A stretch of DNA of 64,000 bases. Source: Diphasiastrum complanatum (lineage: Eukaryota > Streptophyta > Lycopodiopsida > Lycopodiales > Lycopodiaceae). A program made the position numbers and the translations under genes. How positions within the stretch are numbered: position 1 is the stretch's first letter; each line of letters starts with the position of its first letter. Positions 12,154-23,459 of this stretch are shown here, in pieces. The stretch is taken from NCBI GenBank assembly GCA_029204225.1, contig MU832655.1:1-64000 (forward strand), read 5' to 3'. The notes beneath the pieces are model-generated. The model searched no databases. It was not told where the DNA came from and saw nothing but the letters and a program-made list of their open reading frames with translations.

Positions 12154-12466
12154 GTAATTTGATACCTTGAACCAACAATTATCTATTTAGGAAATGAGAA
12201 CAAGATGATGGGTATCTCAAAAATGTGAGAACCTCCCAACATTGGATTTACCTTCGTTCACACTTGTGAAAGGTTTTTTTCTTATGTCTATGGAAAGGAT
12301 TTGATAGATGTAATTTGATACCTTGAACCCACAAATTTTCATTTTCAGAATGGAGACAATACTCGAAGACAATGGGTATCCCAAAAATGTGGGAACTTCC
12401 CAACTCTGAATCTATCTCTATTCACACTTGTGAAGGTTTTTTCCTTCTATCTATGGAAAGATCATG
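12154..12466. repeat. Two-copy tandem repeat, period 156 bp
   Basis: Copies at 12154-12309 and 12310-about 12466, each starting GTAATTTGATACCTTGAAC. Each contains TTCACACTTGTGAA (12257-12270 and 12421-12434), a near-palindrome like those in the LTRs of this window. More diverged than the neighbouring 106-bp pair. Confidence 0.85.
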
Positions 12467-12816
12467 GGAATGCAAGCATAGTTTAGTTCAACTTTTGAAC
12501 TTGCAACAAGCAAGTTAATATATTATTGCGAGTTGTAAGGACCATGTTGAAAGGGAATGTTTTGCATGTATCAAGAGCCACCAAGTAGAAAGAGAGTATA
12601 TTGGAAGAGTTTATGTCTCGAGTAGATTGAGGGTGCATGCAGGGGCCCCACCCTCATCCAGTGATCCACAAGCCTTGAATAAACAATCATTTTTCATTAT
12701 TATGGAAAAATTATTATGCATCATTGGATGAGGGTTGAACTTGTCCAAGATCATGATTATAGTCCTACAAGTATATTCAACATGATTGAAGGTGGAGGCC
12801 GAAGGCCACATTCCCA

Positions 12817-13195
12817 TTCAATGGTGTAAGAGCCTCCATCATGGTGGTCGCCTCTCTCAAGCATACTCCACCATTAGGTGAGGGTGTGGCTTTGCTTGCA
12901 CCTTTAGTCTCTAGTGGTAGTTCTCCCTACATCCAACTTGAGATATTGCTAATTCACACCTAGTCCCACAACTACGTGACTACTTGGGCATTGACTAATG
13001 AAGTTGAAGGTTAGTATTCAATGGTGTAGAAGCCTCCATGATTGTGGTGGCCTCTCTCATACTCCACCATTAGATGAGGGTGTGGCTCTCCTTGCAACTG
13101 CAATCTCAGGTCATAGTGCTCGTCCCTACAACTTGCGATATTGGTAAGTCACATGTAGTCCCACACTTATGTGACTACTTGGGCTTGACTCATTT
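12817..13195. repeat. Two-copy tandem repeat, period 200 bp
   Basis: Copies at 12817-13016 and 13017-about 13195, each starting TTCAATGGTGTA and sharing GCCTCCAT, CCACCATTAG, GAGGGTGTGGCT and GTGACTACTTGGGC. No reading frame is conserved between copies. Confidence 0.8.
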
Positions 13196-14035
13196 ACATA
13201 TCTTCATAAACATCATGGCAATACTTATGTTGAATATATGCTCCTCCAATTTGTTGGGCCAATGCTTAGCTAAATATCATCTACATATGTTTAGAGAAGT
13301 TTTCAACCTCAACTCCTAGTCCTTCACACTCCATATGAGAGTGTGAGCATGAGGCCCTTGTCTTATTCTAACTTTTGGGGCCGCACTATGCTCTAATAAA
13401 AACTCGTACAAATACTTCACATTCCTTTTAACCAGGAGTGTGTGCATATAGCCAACTTTTAATTGCCATGCTGGTCTAGATTGCTATGACAGTGTGGGCC
13501 TAGTCACTTTCATGCAACAAGGGTGGTTGCTTGAGTTGTGGATGCTAGAGGTGGTTGATTGCATCCTCTCAAGTACCCTTGGATGAGGTCTAGCATTTAA
13601 TTTTGCGTGTGGCACGTCTTGAAATTCCTTTTCACTATATTCTTGTAGACATACTTGTAAGAGGAAGGCTGCAATAGGCGTGACTGCATGGCCATGCTAG
13701 GCCACATGCACCATGGAGGACCAATACACTCTACCTAACATATTTTGTGAGTGCAATTGTAGTCTAGCCATCATCTAAAGTTGATGAGAGACACATTGTT
13801 GGAAGTTGCATCTTTCCACCATGAGTCTTCACCACCATCTCATTAGGAGGGGCCCAAAAGTTGAGATGTTGCTTATTAAAATAATGGCCTAGAAAAGGTC
13901 TAGCATAGAGCCAAGATGATGGGTTATGGTGATAAGAGAAGGAGCCTTCCTCAACTTCTTAGGCCGAGTTTCATAGAAATGCATTGTCATTTTAGCCTAA
14001 AGCAAAAACGGTGGATTGGTTTTTAAATAAATTCA

Positions 14036-14081
<46 letters not shown>

Positions 14082-15598
14082 ATATCAAAATCATTAAAAA
14101 AAAAAACCGCTATTACCAAAAGGATCTTGATACGCTTGGAGCATATGGTAGACACTCAAACTAAATAAGATATTTCTTACTAATAGTTGATTATTTATAG
14201 TTTAAATCAATGAGTGGCACGAATAGGAAACTTTCGTCAATATCACTTGATGATGGATAATCATGTCGCTTTAGGTTACCATTTCCAATATTGTTGAGTT
14301 TGGAGTTATGTAGGCTATCCGCAATTGCCAGTCTAACGAGGGCCAAGGAGCCGGACCTTCCCTATTGTGACAACTTTTTTTATTTTTTTAAATTTTTTTT
14401 TTTTACAAGTTTGAAGCAAAAGGTGTGAGTAAATAAAAGTATCTCTTTTTTCACATGCACCTTCCATCTTCCAACGTCTAAAAGGTGCATATAAGAAGCA
14501 TCATTGTGCCTATGTTTTTTTGAAAATAATTCTTAGGAAGACAAATTTTACGTGACGTTGATTTGATTCTTGGGAGTAAGAGGCTCTGAGACAACATGAG
14601 GTGACTTTTAAGTTTTGACCCTTAATTACACCTCGTTATTTGAATAATTGTCACCTTTAGATCTCATTGTAAATGATAAGATTTTGCCGCGTGTTTACAA
14701 TCAACCATCAAAGGAGGCCCAAGTGTCACTATTTAACTTGGCTAGAAGCCAATTGTTGGGTGTGAAAAATGTGGTACCAAATTAAGTCCCATTGCTTTTC
14801 AACAGCCACGAGAAATCTGGGTTCTTCAAGGGCAGCCACTTCAATACCCTCCACCGTTAAGATTCTGGCAAGCTCTCGAGAAGGAAACCATCGAAAGGAG
14901 TCCAAGTGGCATGCATGCCACGCGGCAAATATCCAAGCAGTGGCGCGTGGAACATAGCGTGACATGAGAAACATGGAGTCCACTATAGATATGGTGGGCG
15001 CTGGCGAGATCGGTAGATAATTGGGCGATGGCCATGGCGATGGCGAGATCGCAGATATTTGTGAAGAAGCGACAAGGCGAGGCGTCTTTCCTGTTATGGA
15101 GTGTTCGAAGACAATTGATTTAGCATCTTCTATGCATCAATGATCAGGAGCGAGGGCTGGGTATATCTTATCAGCTCTGATTTTGCTTGAGTGGTAGAGC
15201 TTCGAGCTTCGAGTTCAAGTGAAGAGGAAACGTTTGGATGTCTTAAGAGGACTGGAGGTGGAAGATCCATTTCCGTAGATGATATAACGCAGCTCGTGAG
15301 AGCAGCAATTGTATGCTGTTGTATATTCGTCTGTGTTAGCTATAAGTAGAGTAAACTTTCTTCGAGGCTTGTAGTTAGCTGCGGAGTTGAAATAAGCTTG
15401 TGTTCGATGAGGATCAAAGGATGCTCGCTCATTCCAGTGCTGTGCAGCTATGAAGAAAGTTATGTGTAATGAAAAGCAAGGGAGCCCAGACTCGTGCATT
15501 GTGGACACATGATCGTGAACAGTAAGAGAAGGCAGAGCTGTTGATAGTCTTTCATTTCATACTATTTGTACTGTTGTCAGCTTAAAATAGGAAAAGAA
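13196..15598. other. Intergenic and presumed promoter/5' UTR of the F-box gene
   Basis: No TE coding sequence is visible. A (CA)n tract is at 14037-14076 and T-rich runs at about 14370-14404. From about 14800 base composition becomes more balanced, as expected near a host gene; the promoter and 5' UTR of the gene at 15726 should lie here, but I cannot place the start of transcription. Confidence 0.45.
14037..14076. repeat. (CA)20 microsatellite
   Basis: Uninterrupted CA dinucleotides followed by a short A run; likely polymorphic in length. Confidence 0.97.
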
Positions 15599-15685
15599 AT
15601 GTTGTTCCGATTGTTTTATGCACACTTTTTGAGCAGTTTCAGTAAGCAGGTACTGATCTGTAACAAGCTTTTGTGCACAATTTGA
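15599..15685 (+). other. Possible upstream ORF, 28 codons
   Basis: ATG at 15599-15601, stop TGA at 15683-15685, 40 bp before the main ATG. If the mRNA leader includes it, ribosomes would meet it first and it could lower translation of the F-box protein. Whether it is transcribed cannot be told from sequence. Confidence 0.3.
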
Positions 15686-15725
15686 GTGAAGGACTCGTCC
15701 TAGATTGGCTTGTGCTTCGACGTCA

Positions 15726-16787
15726 ATGGCTCTCAGAGACTACTTTGACAATCTTCCTGATCCGGTTTTGTTGCTGATACTTAATCGATTGGCTGACATA
15801 AAGGCTCTTGGAAGATGTTGTGCCGTTTCAAGGAGGTTCCGTGAACTCGTTTTGCAAGTAGATAATGCTGTTGTCAAAGTTGACTGTGTGATTTCGAGAG
15901 AAGAAAGTAGCAAAAATTTGAAAGGCAAAGGACTGTTCAGGCATTTGATGAGATTTGTCGTCGGAAGGATAGTGAAGCCTCTGCAGGCATTGCATCAATT
16001 TCTCGGTCCCAAGAAGTCTATCGCTGCGGAGGTATCTCATCATTCCCCATGCAAAGTTATAAAGAATTTCAAGGAGCTCCAACGGCTGCGTATCGAACTT
16101 CCTGGTGGCGAGCTGGGCATGCAAGGAGGAGGTCTTTTAAAATGGAAGGCCGAGTTTGGCAGCACATTGGATAGTTGCGTCATACTAGCAGCGGCCTCCG
16201 TTCTAAACGATGAGTCAAAGCCATATAGGGCAGAACGTTTGCAACACACATCGGAGGATTGCAACGTAACAGATAGACTGGATGAATCTGAAGCTCTTTG
16301 TTCCCATGAAGAAAGCGACAGCAGCGCAGAGTCATTTTATACTGATGGAGGACTGAAGCTGCGAGTAATATGGACTATCAGCTCGTTGATTGCTGCCTCT
16401 GCAAGACATCATCTTCTTCAACAGATAATATCTGATCATCCCACCCTTGAGAGCCTTATTCTTACTGATGCAGATGGACAAGGGATGCTGTGCATGAACA
16501 AAGAACAGTTGCACGAGTCTAGAGAAAAACCCTTAGCGGCTTCGTCCTCAGCAAACAGAACAGAAGTGCCTGATGTAAAAATGAAGTTATGGTATGCACC
16601 TTATCTGGAACTTCCAGGTGGTATAGGCTTGAAAGGCGCAACCCTTGTTGCTATTAGGCGCAGCGATCATCTTCCTCATAAAATGAGTGATGAATTTGTG
16701 GCTGCGGCTTTTGAAGAACCCTTCAAGACTGCAGTAAGTCTTTTGGTAAGGCGGAGGACTTATCTGTTGGAGATGAATTCCTTCTAG
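15726..16787 (+). CDS. F-box protein, AUF1/AUF2-like, 353 aa, single exon
   Basis: Probable substrate receptor of an SCF E3 ubiquitin ligase. The start is ATG 15726; the frame stays open a few codons upstream but has no earlier ATG. The stop is TAG 16785-16787. Residues about 7-43 form an F-box (FDNLPDPVLLLILNRL, KALGRCCAVSRRF), which in this family binds the SKP1/ASK adaptor. A conserved-looking stretch with KNFKELQRLRIELPGGE follows near residue 115. Residues about 190-205 are acidic and Ser-rich. The C-terminus has LWYAPYLELPGGIGLKGATL and ends RRRTYLLEMNSF, which I recognise as the signature of plant AUF1/AUF2 (auxin up-regulated F-box) proteins. Length and lack of introns agree with that group. 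No lesion is visible and it stands alone between TE blocks. Family assignment is strong; the auxin role comes from Arabidopsis work and is only inferred here. Confidence 0.93.
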   Translation: MALRDYFDNLPDPVLLLILNRLADIKALGRCCAVSRRFRELVLQVDNAVVKVDCVISREESSKNLKGKGLFRHLMRFVVGRIVKPLQALHQFLGPKKSIAAEVSHHSPCKVIKNFKELQRLRIELPGGELGMQGGGLLKWKAEFGSTLDSCVILAAASVLNDESKPYRAERLQHTSEDCNVTDRLDESEALCSHEESDSSAESFYTDGGLKLRVIWTISSLIAASARHHLLQQIISDHPTLESLILTDADGQGMLCMNKEQLHESREKPLAASSSANRTEVPDVKMKLWYAPYLELPGGIGLKGATLVAIRRSDHLPHKMSDEFVAAAFEEPFKTAVSLLVRRRTYLLEMNSF

Positions 16788-17917
16788 ATTGATTAGTTTC
16801 TGGGATTCTTCTATTGGCATGGCATATTGAGGTTGAACTCCAGGATTACCTTCCTTCTAATGCATGCACGGCCTGCTGGTCATGTGGATTGATGCCACCT
16901 AACAACAGGAAGAGACAAGGTGTAACATACTTTGGCTTGTTCAGCTGGCAGCTAAGATATGAGCATTTCAGGCCATGGGCTTGGCTCACAGTGAAGATTG
17001 GTGGATTGAAACGGAGTAACATCAAGTCTGTTCCTTTGTCATCATCACAATGACAACTATTCACAAGATGGCTGTTGTTGAGCTCCAGTCAGGGCAAGTT
17101 TACCTATAGCTACTGGCACCCAAAGCATTGAAATTGTACATAAGAAAAAAGCTAGCTCTATAATGAGAAGTAAAAAATCTGGATCTGTAACCTACAAGGT
17201 CTTCTTGGAGGTTAAAGAACTTTTTCTGGTTATTTTGTATATCAAGCTGTTTAGTAGCCTGCTGCTTTTACCATTATCTCCTGTACGAAGTTTAGGCAAA
17301 CCAGCTGCTAGTACTAGATCATTGTGGGAAGATATTACTTGCAAAATTAATCTCAATTTCTCTTAATGCTGAAAATTTAAGCTTAACTTTTAGATCTGAA
17401 ATTTGAATTCAGTTGTGACCTATTTTTTGGTATGCTTGCTACTTGTTGCTTGTTGCAAAAGGATGAAGCCTATTGTCCCCATTCAGACAGAAGACCTATT
17501 GTCCTCAAATTCTGTCCTACAAAACAAAAGACAAAATGAACCTCAAAAGGCCTTCCATCCAGCCAAAATGTTTGAAAGTTAAGCATTCTTTATGTTTCAA
17601 CTCAAAATCATCTCCAGTCACTTCAGCTAATGAGAGTAATTGAGCAGATAGTGGTTTAGGAAGTCTTTTGCAAACAATGATGAAAAGCCATCACTAACTA
17701 AAAAACTTGTGGCCTTTACACTTGAATGGTGTGAGAGTCATGCACAAATAGGCTATGCCAATCACAAAGGCTCGTTTGTATGTGTGTGAAAGAAAAATAA
17801 ACCCAACAAAATTTGATTTTAATTTCATATATATGATGTGGGAGGCCCCATTCAAGTTAAGTCTTCCATAGTGTTGTCACTCAAATCTTTAATAAATTAA
17901 AAAGTCCATATTGAATT
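16788..17917 (+). other. 3' UTR and downstream flank of the F-box gene
   Basis: No further conserved coding sequence. The first few hundred bases are likely 3' UTR. I see no decisive polyadenylation signal; AATAAA-like sequences occur near 17795 and 17890, which may be too distant. Confidence 0.4.
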
Positions 17918-18815
17918 TTGGGACCACCACTACTTTGGGGCGTGATCCAGGAGGAGATCACTCAAGAGGAGATCTTGGCAAAGTGTGATCTTGCTTGCAT
18001 TGAGGAGGAGCATCAAAAGGAGGAAGATCTTGAGTATCAGCCTCAAAGCATTAGAGTTCCAAGGGAGTCCTCAATGACAATGGCTGAGTCATCAAATTGC
18101 ATGCAAATTGTTCATTCAAGTGTGCATCTTGCAAGGGTGGTGAGCATTGGAGAGTCTACTATCTTTGAATACTTTTTGGAAAGTAGTAGCAGACATGAGG
18201 TGACTTGTCTCTTACCTTTAAGATTCATGGTGTTTATTACTTTGTATGACAAGACAATGATGGGATGCTTTGAAATCTACATTTGTTGTTGATAAAGCAA
18301 TTTCATTAGATAACTACTTTTGTAATAGTTTGAATAGAGTTATAAAAGATAAAACATCATTTGCTTTGGAAATCTTTGTGTCCACATGCTTTGTGCATGA
18401 TCATTCCAATGTAAGGACCAAAGATTATCCTATTTCAATGATAGGAATAATGGTAGTGTTTTGCTCTTCAAGTAGAGATTGTAGAATCTACTTGTTTTCA
18501 ACCAAAGAATTTGTCAATGGTGGAAATGTGATCTTTCAAGAGTGAAAGATTTGTAAACTTGAAGAAGTACCTTTGGATCAACACCTTATTTAATTCATTG
18601 ATGGTTTGGAGTCAAGTCAAGTGGAGGAGCAAGCTCAAGACCCGAGGACTTCAAGAAAAACCATGAGTATCAAGATAGAGCCATCTAGGCTCAATCATAT
18701 GGATCAAGCAAGGCAAGTTGTCTTTGGCAACATTATGTATGCACTTAATAGTTTTATTGATGTATCTTCAAGTGCACAAAATGCCTTGGAATCCATGGCT
18801 TGGCATGATGTATAG
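17918..18815 (+). pseudogene. Copia relic C: integrase C-terminus and linker, highly diverged
   Basis: Recognisable parts are the block SSSRDCRIYLFSTKEF then NGGNVIFQE (about 18460-18543), which aligns with the copia GIFVGYS...YRVYxPSTxK...RDVIFxE integrase tail, and a linker with RTSRKT and EPSRLNHMD (about 18640-18705), like the RRSTR...EPRRLTYDE linker of copia B. Upstream ORF 17918-18292 begins with acidic, Glu-rich sequence and is not assignable. The reverse transcriptase is missing; a remnant like ERSFEDITLYRS survives near 18890-18920. The relic ends at a purine tract (TTTGAGGAG, 19015-19023) before the LTR at 19024. Confidence 0.6.
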
Positions 18816-19023
18816 TTTTTTAAGTGTGCTACATGTATATAGACACATTTGTGGAGCATCTTGTAAGGGATCCTTTAAGAGGTGGTGAAAGATTCTTCAT
18901 GGACATCATTCTCTATTGGAGTCTCAAAAGTTCCTTGTTTGTAGCTGAATTTTTTAGACACTTCTAAAAGCATTCATTCATCTAGAAAGCGAGTTGTAAA
19001 TAGATCAAGCTAAATTTGAGGAG

Positions 19024-19638
19024 TGTGAAGAATTGCCAAAAATTGGCAAATCTAGCTTGATAAAAAACCATGTAGTATAATGTAAATTTTGCACATAAGT
19101 GGATTCCACACATGTGAGGCCAAGATGCCACATGGAAATCCACTCCTAATGTAGGTTAGGTCAAGTCCATAGGATTGGTCATGTCATTTTGGTAGTGATT
19201 TCTAGTTTATAGGACCTAAATCCTAGATTTAAGGTGAAAATTTGACCAACTAGCTATCTACCAAGCATGATTCTAGGAAATAGACTAGGGTTTCATTTTA
19301 GGTCAAGGAGAGTGAGTTAACTTCCTTATTACATGCTGGAAATCCACCTAACTTCAAGAAGGAAGTCGGATTTGCTATGTATTCCCTCTCTCCATAGTGA
19401 GAAGATAGAAAATTTTTGGAGCTCATTGGCAATCTCAAGCTAGTTCATTATGTACATTGAGTTTTTGTGATCCAAATGAAACCGAATCAATTTCTACTTG
19501 TTTTTCAGGTTGAAGGCCGTACTACAACCTGTATTACACACGTGTGGGCTCGGATTTAAATGTTGATCAATGCTTTTGATTGTTAATGCTTGTTGTTTGT
19601 CAAATTGCCAATCTAGATCAACTTTTTTGTGTCTAATT
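19024..19638 (+). repeat. LTR of copia relic C (3' side truncated)
   Basis: Begins TGTGAAGAATTG directly after a TTTGAGGAG purine tract, as expected for a 3' LTR. It contains CCACACATGTGAGG (19106-19119) and CACACGTGTG (19537-19546). The right boundary is uncertain; copia D protein sequence starts at about 19640, so the LTR end was probably lost at that junction. Confidence 0.55.
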
Positions 19639-19639
19639 T

Positions 19640-21650
19640 TTTGATAGATTGTTTGGAAAAAGGCTAAGTGTCAAGTTTTTTAGATCTTTTGGATGCACTT
19701 GCTATATCAACATAACACTTGATGATACAACAAAGGAGAATCCATATTCAAGGAAAGGTATATTTGTTGGATATAGTAAGGTGAGCAAAGCCTATAGGGT
19801 TTACATTCCTTCTACTAATAAAGTAGTCATTGGAAGAGATGTCATTTTTTATGAGGAAAATATTCCGAAGGTGTCTTCAAGTATTGATGTTGTGGATGAA
19901 TCTAACATTCTTGATGTGGATGACATGGATGTTACTTTGGATGATGTTGATGAAGGGCCTTCATCAAGTCCAAAGCCAAGGAGGACATCAAGGCAAAGGC
20001 AAACACCTTCAAGGCTCACATATGATGAGAAAGGTAAGCAAGTTTTTGGAGGTACAAACTATGCTTTCCTAACTTCTTTTGATGAACCTACATGTGTACA
20101 TGAGGCTATACAAAAGGAGGAGTGGATCCAAGCAATGGATCTTGAGTATCAAGCTCTTATGAAGAACAATACATGGAGGTTGGTGGAACTACCTAGGGAC
20201 AAGAAAGCTATTGGATGCAAATGGATCTTCAAAGTGAAGAAAAACCAAGATGGATCAATCAATATGCATAACGCAAGGTTGGTGGCTAAAGGATATGAAC
20301 AAGATCATGGTATTGACTATCATGAAACCTTTGTACCCGTGGCAAAGATGGTAAGCATTCGGGTCATAATCTCTCTTGCAACACTTTTGGATGGGATCTA
20401 TGGCTATTGGATATTACTAATGCATTCTTGAATGGTGATTTTGAGGAGGCTATATACGTGGAGCAACCCGAGGACTACATCTCACATGGCAAGCCTAACC
20501 ATGTTTGTTTTCTACAAAAGAGTTTATATGGGCATAAGCAAGCACCAAGGAGTTGGTATGCTAAGCTCAACACATTAATGTTCGAGGGCTGATGTAGGAA
20601 TAGAGGCAATCTCAGGAACTTCTCTAACAATTGCGAGGTCACCAAATTTTGTTATGAGTGAGTATGATCATTCACTATATTTTAGATTTGCTAAAATTTA
20701 TGCTACTATTCTTCTAATCTATGTGGATGATATCATATTGAGTGGAGACAACAATCAACATATTGATGATATCAAGATTGCACTCAAGGAGGAGTTGGAG
20801 GTGCATGATCTTGGACATTTACATTATATCTTGGGAATAGAAGTGCTTAGATCTTCTCAATATACTTTCATTTGTCAAGAGAAGTATGCTAACTCTATTC
20901 TAAAAAGATTTCATAGATGCTAAGTCTTGTGATACACCTATGGAGTCAAATGTTTAAAGCTCACTATAAGAGGTAATGAAAGATCCTTCGAGGACATTAC
21001 TCTATATAGGAATCTAGTTGGTTCACTCATATATCCAGCCATGACAAGATCTAATCTAAGCTATTGTGTTGGTAGATTAAGCCAATTTATGCAAAATCCT
21101 AGTGAAGAGCATTGGAAACTAGGCAAGAGGGTATTGAGATACATCTTGGGAACAAGAGATTTTGGCATTGTTTACAATGGATCATCACCTAACTTGTTTG
21201 GATTTCTGGATGCAGATTTTGCAGGAGATCAAATGGATAGGAAGTCCATAAGTGCACATGTTATCTTTATAGGTGATGGAGCTATCTCATGGATGCTGAA
21301 AAAACAAGCTACTATCTCATTGTCAACTAGTGAGGCCGAGTACAAAGCACTTACATCATGCACAAAGGAGATGTTATGGATCAAAATGATGTTGAAGGAT
21401 CTTCACTTGCTAGATTTTTCAGAGAGTCCAATCATCTTTTGTGACAACCTATCAGCCCAAAGATTGGCAAGTAATCCTATCTTTCGTGCAAGGAGCAAGC
21501 ATATTGAGGTGGCATATCATTTTGTGAGGGAACAAATTATGGCAAAGGAGGTGGAGCTTCAACGTGTCTCATCAAGGGAATGTGTAGATGCTATCTTCAC
21601 CAAAGCACTTGGAAAAGTAATTGTTTACAAAGCATAGAACATCACTTTCA
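19640..21650 (+). pseudogene. Copia relic D: integrase tail, RT and RNase H
   Basis: Starts inside the integrase at LFGKRLSVKFFRSFGCTCY and continues GIFVGYSKVSKAYRVYIPST, the linker RRTSRQRQTPSRLTYDEKG, RT ([39 protein letters not shown] near 20530, [12 protein letters not shown] near 20720) and RNase H (FLDADFAGD, TSEAEYKAL, FCDNLSAQ, ARSKHIEVAYHFVREQI). A frameshift lies near 20395-20410 and stops at about 20590 and 20921 plus a further shift near 20940. The RNase H part (21041-21637) is open and keeps its key acidic residues. Gag, protease and the integrase core are absent. Followed at 21682 by its 3' LTR after a GTTGAAGAGACA tract. Confidence 0.9.
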
Positions 21651-21949
21651 AAGTCCTTGCTAAAACTAGTTGAAGAGACAATGTGAGAAATTATCTAGTT
21701 CATTTGGCAATTTGGGCCAATATGCATTTCATACTTAGAGATAAACTTTATGAAGTTATTTTTAGTTTGGCCATTTGAATTAGCACTTTTGGAAAGTGTG
21801 AGAAATGTAGTGGGTCGATTTTGGGAAGATTCAAATTTGAGTATTTGGAACATTGAATCTAGTCTAAATTGTGAGTAGGGTTTTAGATCTAGAAGTTTCC
21901 TATTATTGATAAGATTGGAGAACCACATCCAAATAGGTCAAGGACCTGT

Positions 21950-21957
21950 TATAAATA
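21950..21957 (+). promoter_or_regulatory. TATA box of the copia D LTR
   Basis: TATAAATA, 26 bp upstream of the long CT tract. The solo LTR has TATAAAAG at 23349-23356 in the same place, so the element is conserved between copies. Confidence 0.7.
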
Positions 21958-21980
21958 GTGTACAAGCGTGGGAAGAGATA

Positions 21981-21983
<3 letters not shown>

Positions 21984-22055
<72 letters not shown>
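21984..22055 (+). repeat. (TC)36 microsatellite inside LTR
   Basis: Uninterrupted TC repeat starting 26 bp after the LTR TATA box, at the expected transcription start. The equivalent site of the solo LTR carries a similar tract (23382-23455). Confidence 0.97.
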
Positions 22056-22058
<3 letters not shown>

Positions 22059-22170
22059 TCATTCATGCTTATACATGATTTCTCTTTTGGTTCATATATC
22101 CATTGGTGCACTATAGTGTTAATATCTTGCAATTTTGTGTGTAGAATGTAATTGTATGCTCATTATTGGA

Positions 22171-22184
22171 TTCACACGTGTGAA
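22171..22184. promoter_or_regulatory. 14-bp perfect palindrome with G-box core
   Basis: TTCACACGTGTGAA. It has a CACGTG core, known as a binding site for plant bZIP/bHLH factors. In the solo LTR the same position holds another perfect palindrome, CCCACGCGTGGG (23565-23576), with its centre moved by one base. Regulatory use is inference. Confidence 0.5.
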
Positions 22185-23082
22185 ATAAAGTACCTTACTG
22201 TTATTGTATGGACAACAACTTCATTTTATTATATATTTGATTAGAAATCCCCATGTGTTCACACTGAAAGTGTTTACAGAGTGTTTACAGATGGAAAGTG
22301 TCCAAACTGTATATTATCGAACTGTTCAAAATGTGGCTAACTCCGAGCACTGCTCTAGTAGGAGAGCCCTAAACTTCCAAGTAATAAACAACAATTATAT
22401 TTAATACAGAGAAGTTTTAGAAAATATTTATTCATTCAATTGAGGTGCTTACACATAGAAAGTGTCCAAATTGGGTGGTATCTAACTCGAGCACTGCTCG
22501 AGTAGGATAATCCTAAACTCTCAAATGATAAGCAACAATTACATTCAGTGCAGAAATGCTTGAAATCTAAATGAAAGATTCAAAGCACGTCTAGTTGCAT
22601 ATTGAAAGGACCTTGGCAAAAGGCACTAACTCGAGCATTGCTCAAGTTACTTGCTAAGTTTTATAATTACTTTCTTCTAAAATGGCTTTGTAGTATGGCT
22701 CTAACTCGAGCATTGCTTGAGTTAGTTGCATATTTTCAACAATGAAATCCCCATGTGTTCACACTAAAAGTGTTTACAGATAGAAAGTGACCAACTTATA
22801 TGGTATCGAGCTCGATAACTGCTCAACAGTAGCTAACCAAAGCTCTGTTTCTTTCAACATTGTGTTGCTATCCAATCTAGGAAAAGTATTGAATTGAAGG
22901 ACATGAATTTGCTCAAACTCTAGCAGTGCTCAAATAGGAGAGCCCTGAACCCCCAAATGATAAGCAACAATTACATTCAGTAGTATGGGTCAAACTTGAG
23001 CATTGCTCAAGTTAGCTGGTTATTTTCAACAATGAAATTCCCATTTGTTCACACTAAAGTGTTTATAGATAGAAAATGTCCA

Positions 23083-23379
23083 TGTGGAAATCTCAACTAG
23101 TTTAGTCAAGTTTAGTTAATTGTCAATATTAGGCCAATAGGCATTTTAGACTTAGAGATAAACTTTATGAAGGTTATTTAGGTCAAAATTCATTTGAATT
23201 ACCACTTTTGGAAAGTGTGGGAAAGTTAGGAGGGCCAGTGCGGACACATTCAAATTTGAATGTTAGATGCATTGAATCTAGTCACATTGTTGATAGGGTT
23301 TTTGCTATGGAGGGAAACCAAAGATTAATTAATGAGGCATGGACATGCTATAAAAGGCTGTAAATTTGTGGGAAGAGAT

Positions 23380-23459
<80 letters not shown>

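Larger units (their letters stand above)
21682..22241 (+). repeat. 3' LTR of copia D (truncated at right)
   Basis: Begins TGTGAGAAAT. It aligns through most of its length with the solo LTR at 23083-23780 (shared ACTTAGAGATAAACTTTATG, TATA box, long CT run, CATTGGTGCA, GACAACAACTTCATTTTAT). Homology stops near 22241, about 150 bp before the expected LTR end, so the right end is lost. Confidence 0.85.

Noticed and set aside
15189-15221. tRNA-like words (GAGTGGTAGAG, GAGTTCAAG) upstream of the F-box gene
   Set aside because: No pairing acceptor, D or anticodon stems could be assembled; not a tRNA.
16814-17053. 79-aa ORF just after the F-box gene
   Set aside because: Lies in the likely 3' UTR, with an equally long shadow frame on the other strand and no conserved motif.
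19024-21681. Treating 19024 as the 5' LTR and 21682 as the 3' LTR of one element
   Set aside because: The two LTRs do not align beyond the first few bases, no PBS follows 19024-19638, and a purine tract precedes 19024, so it is a 3' LTR of another relic.
21938-22151. Open frames on both strands across the CT tract (poly Leu-Ser or Arg-Glu)
   Set aside because: They are produced by the dinucleotide repeat, which has no stops in these frames; they lie inside an LTR.
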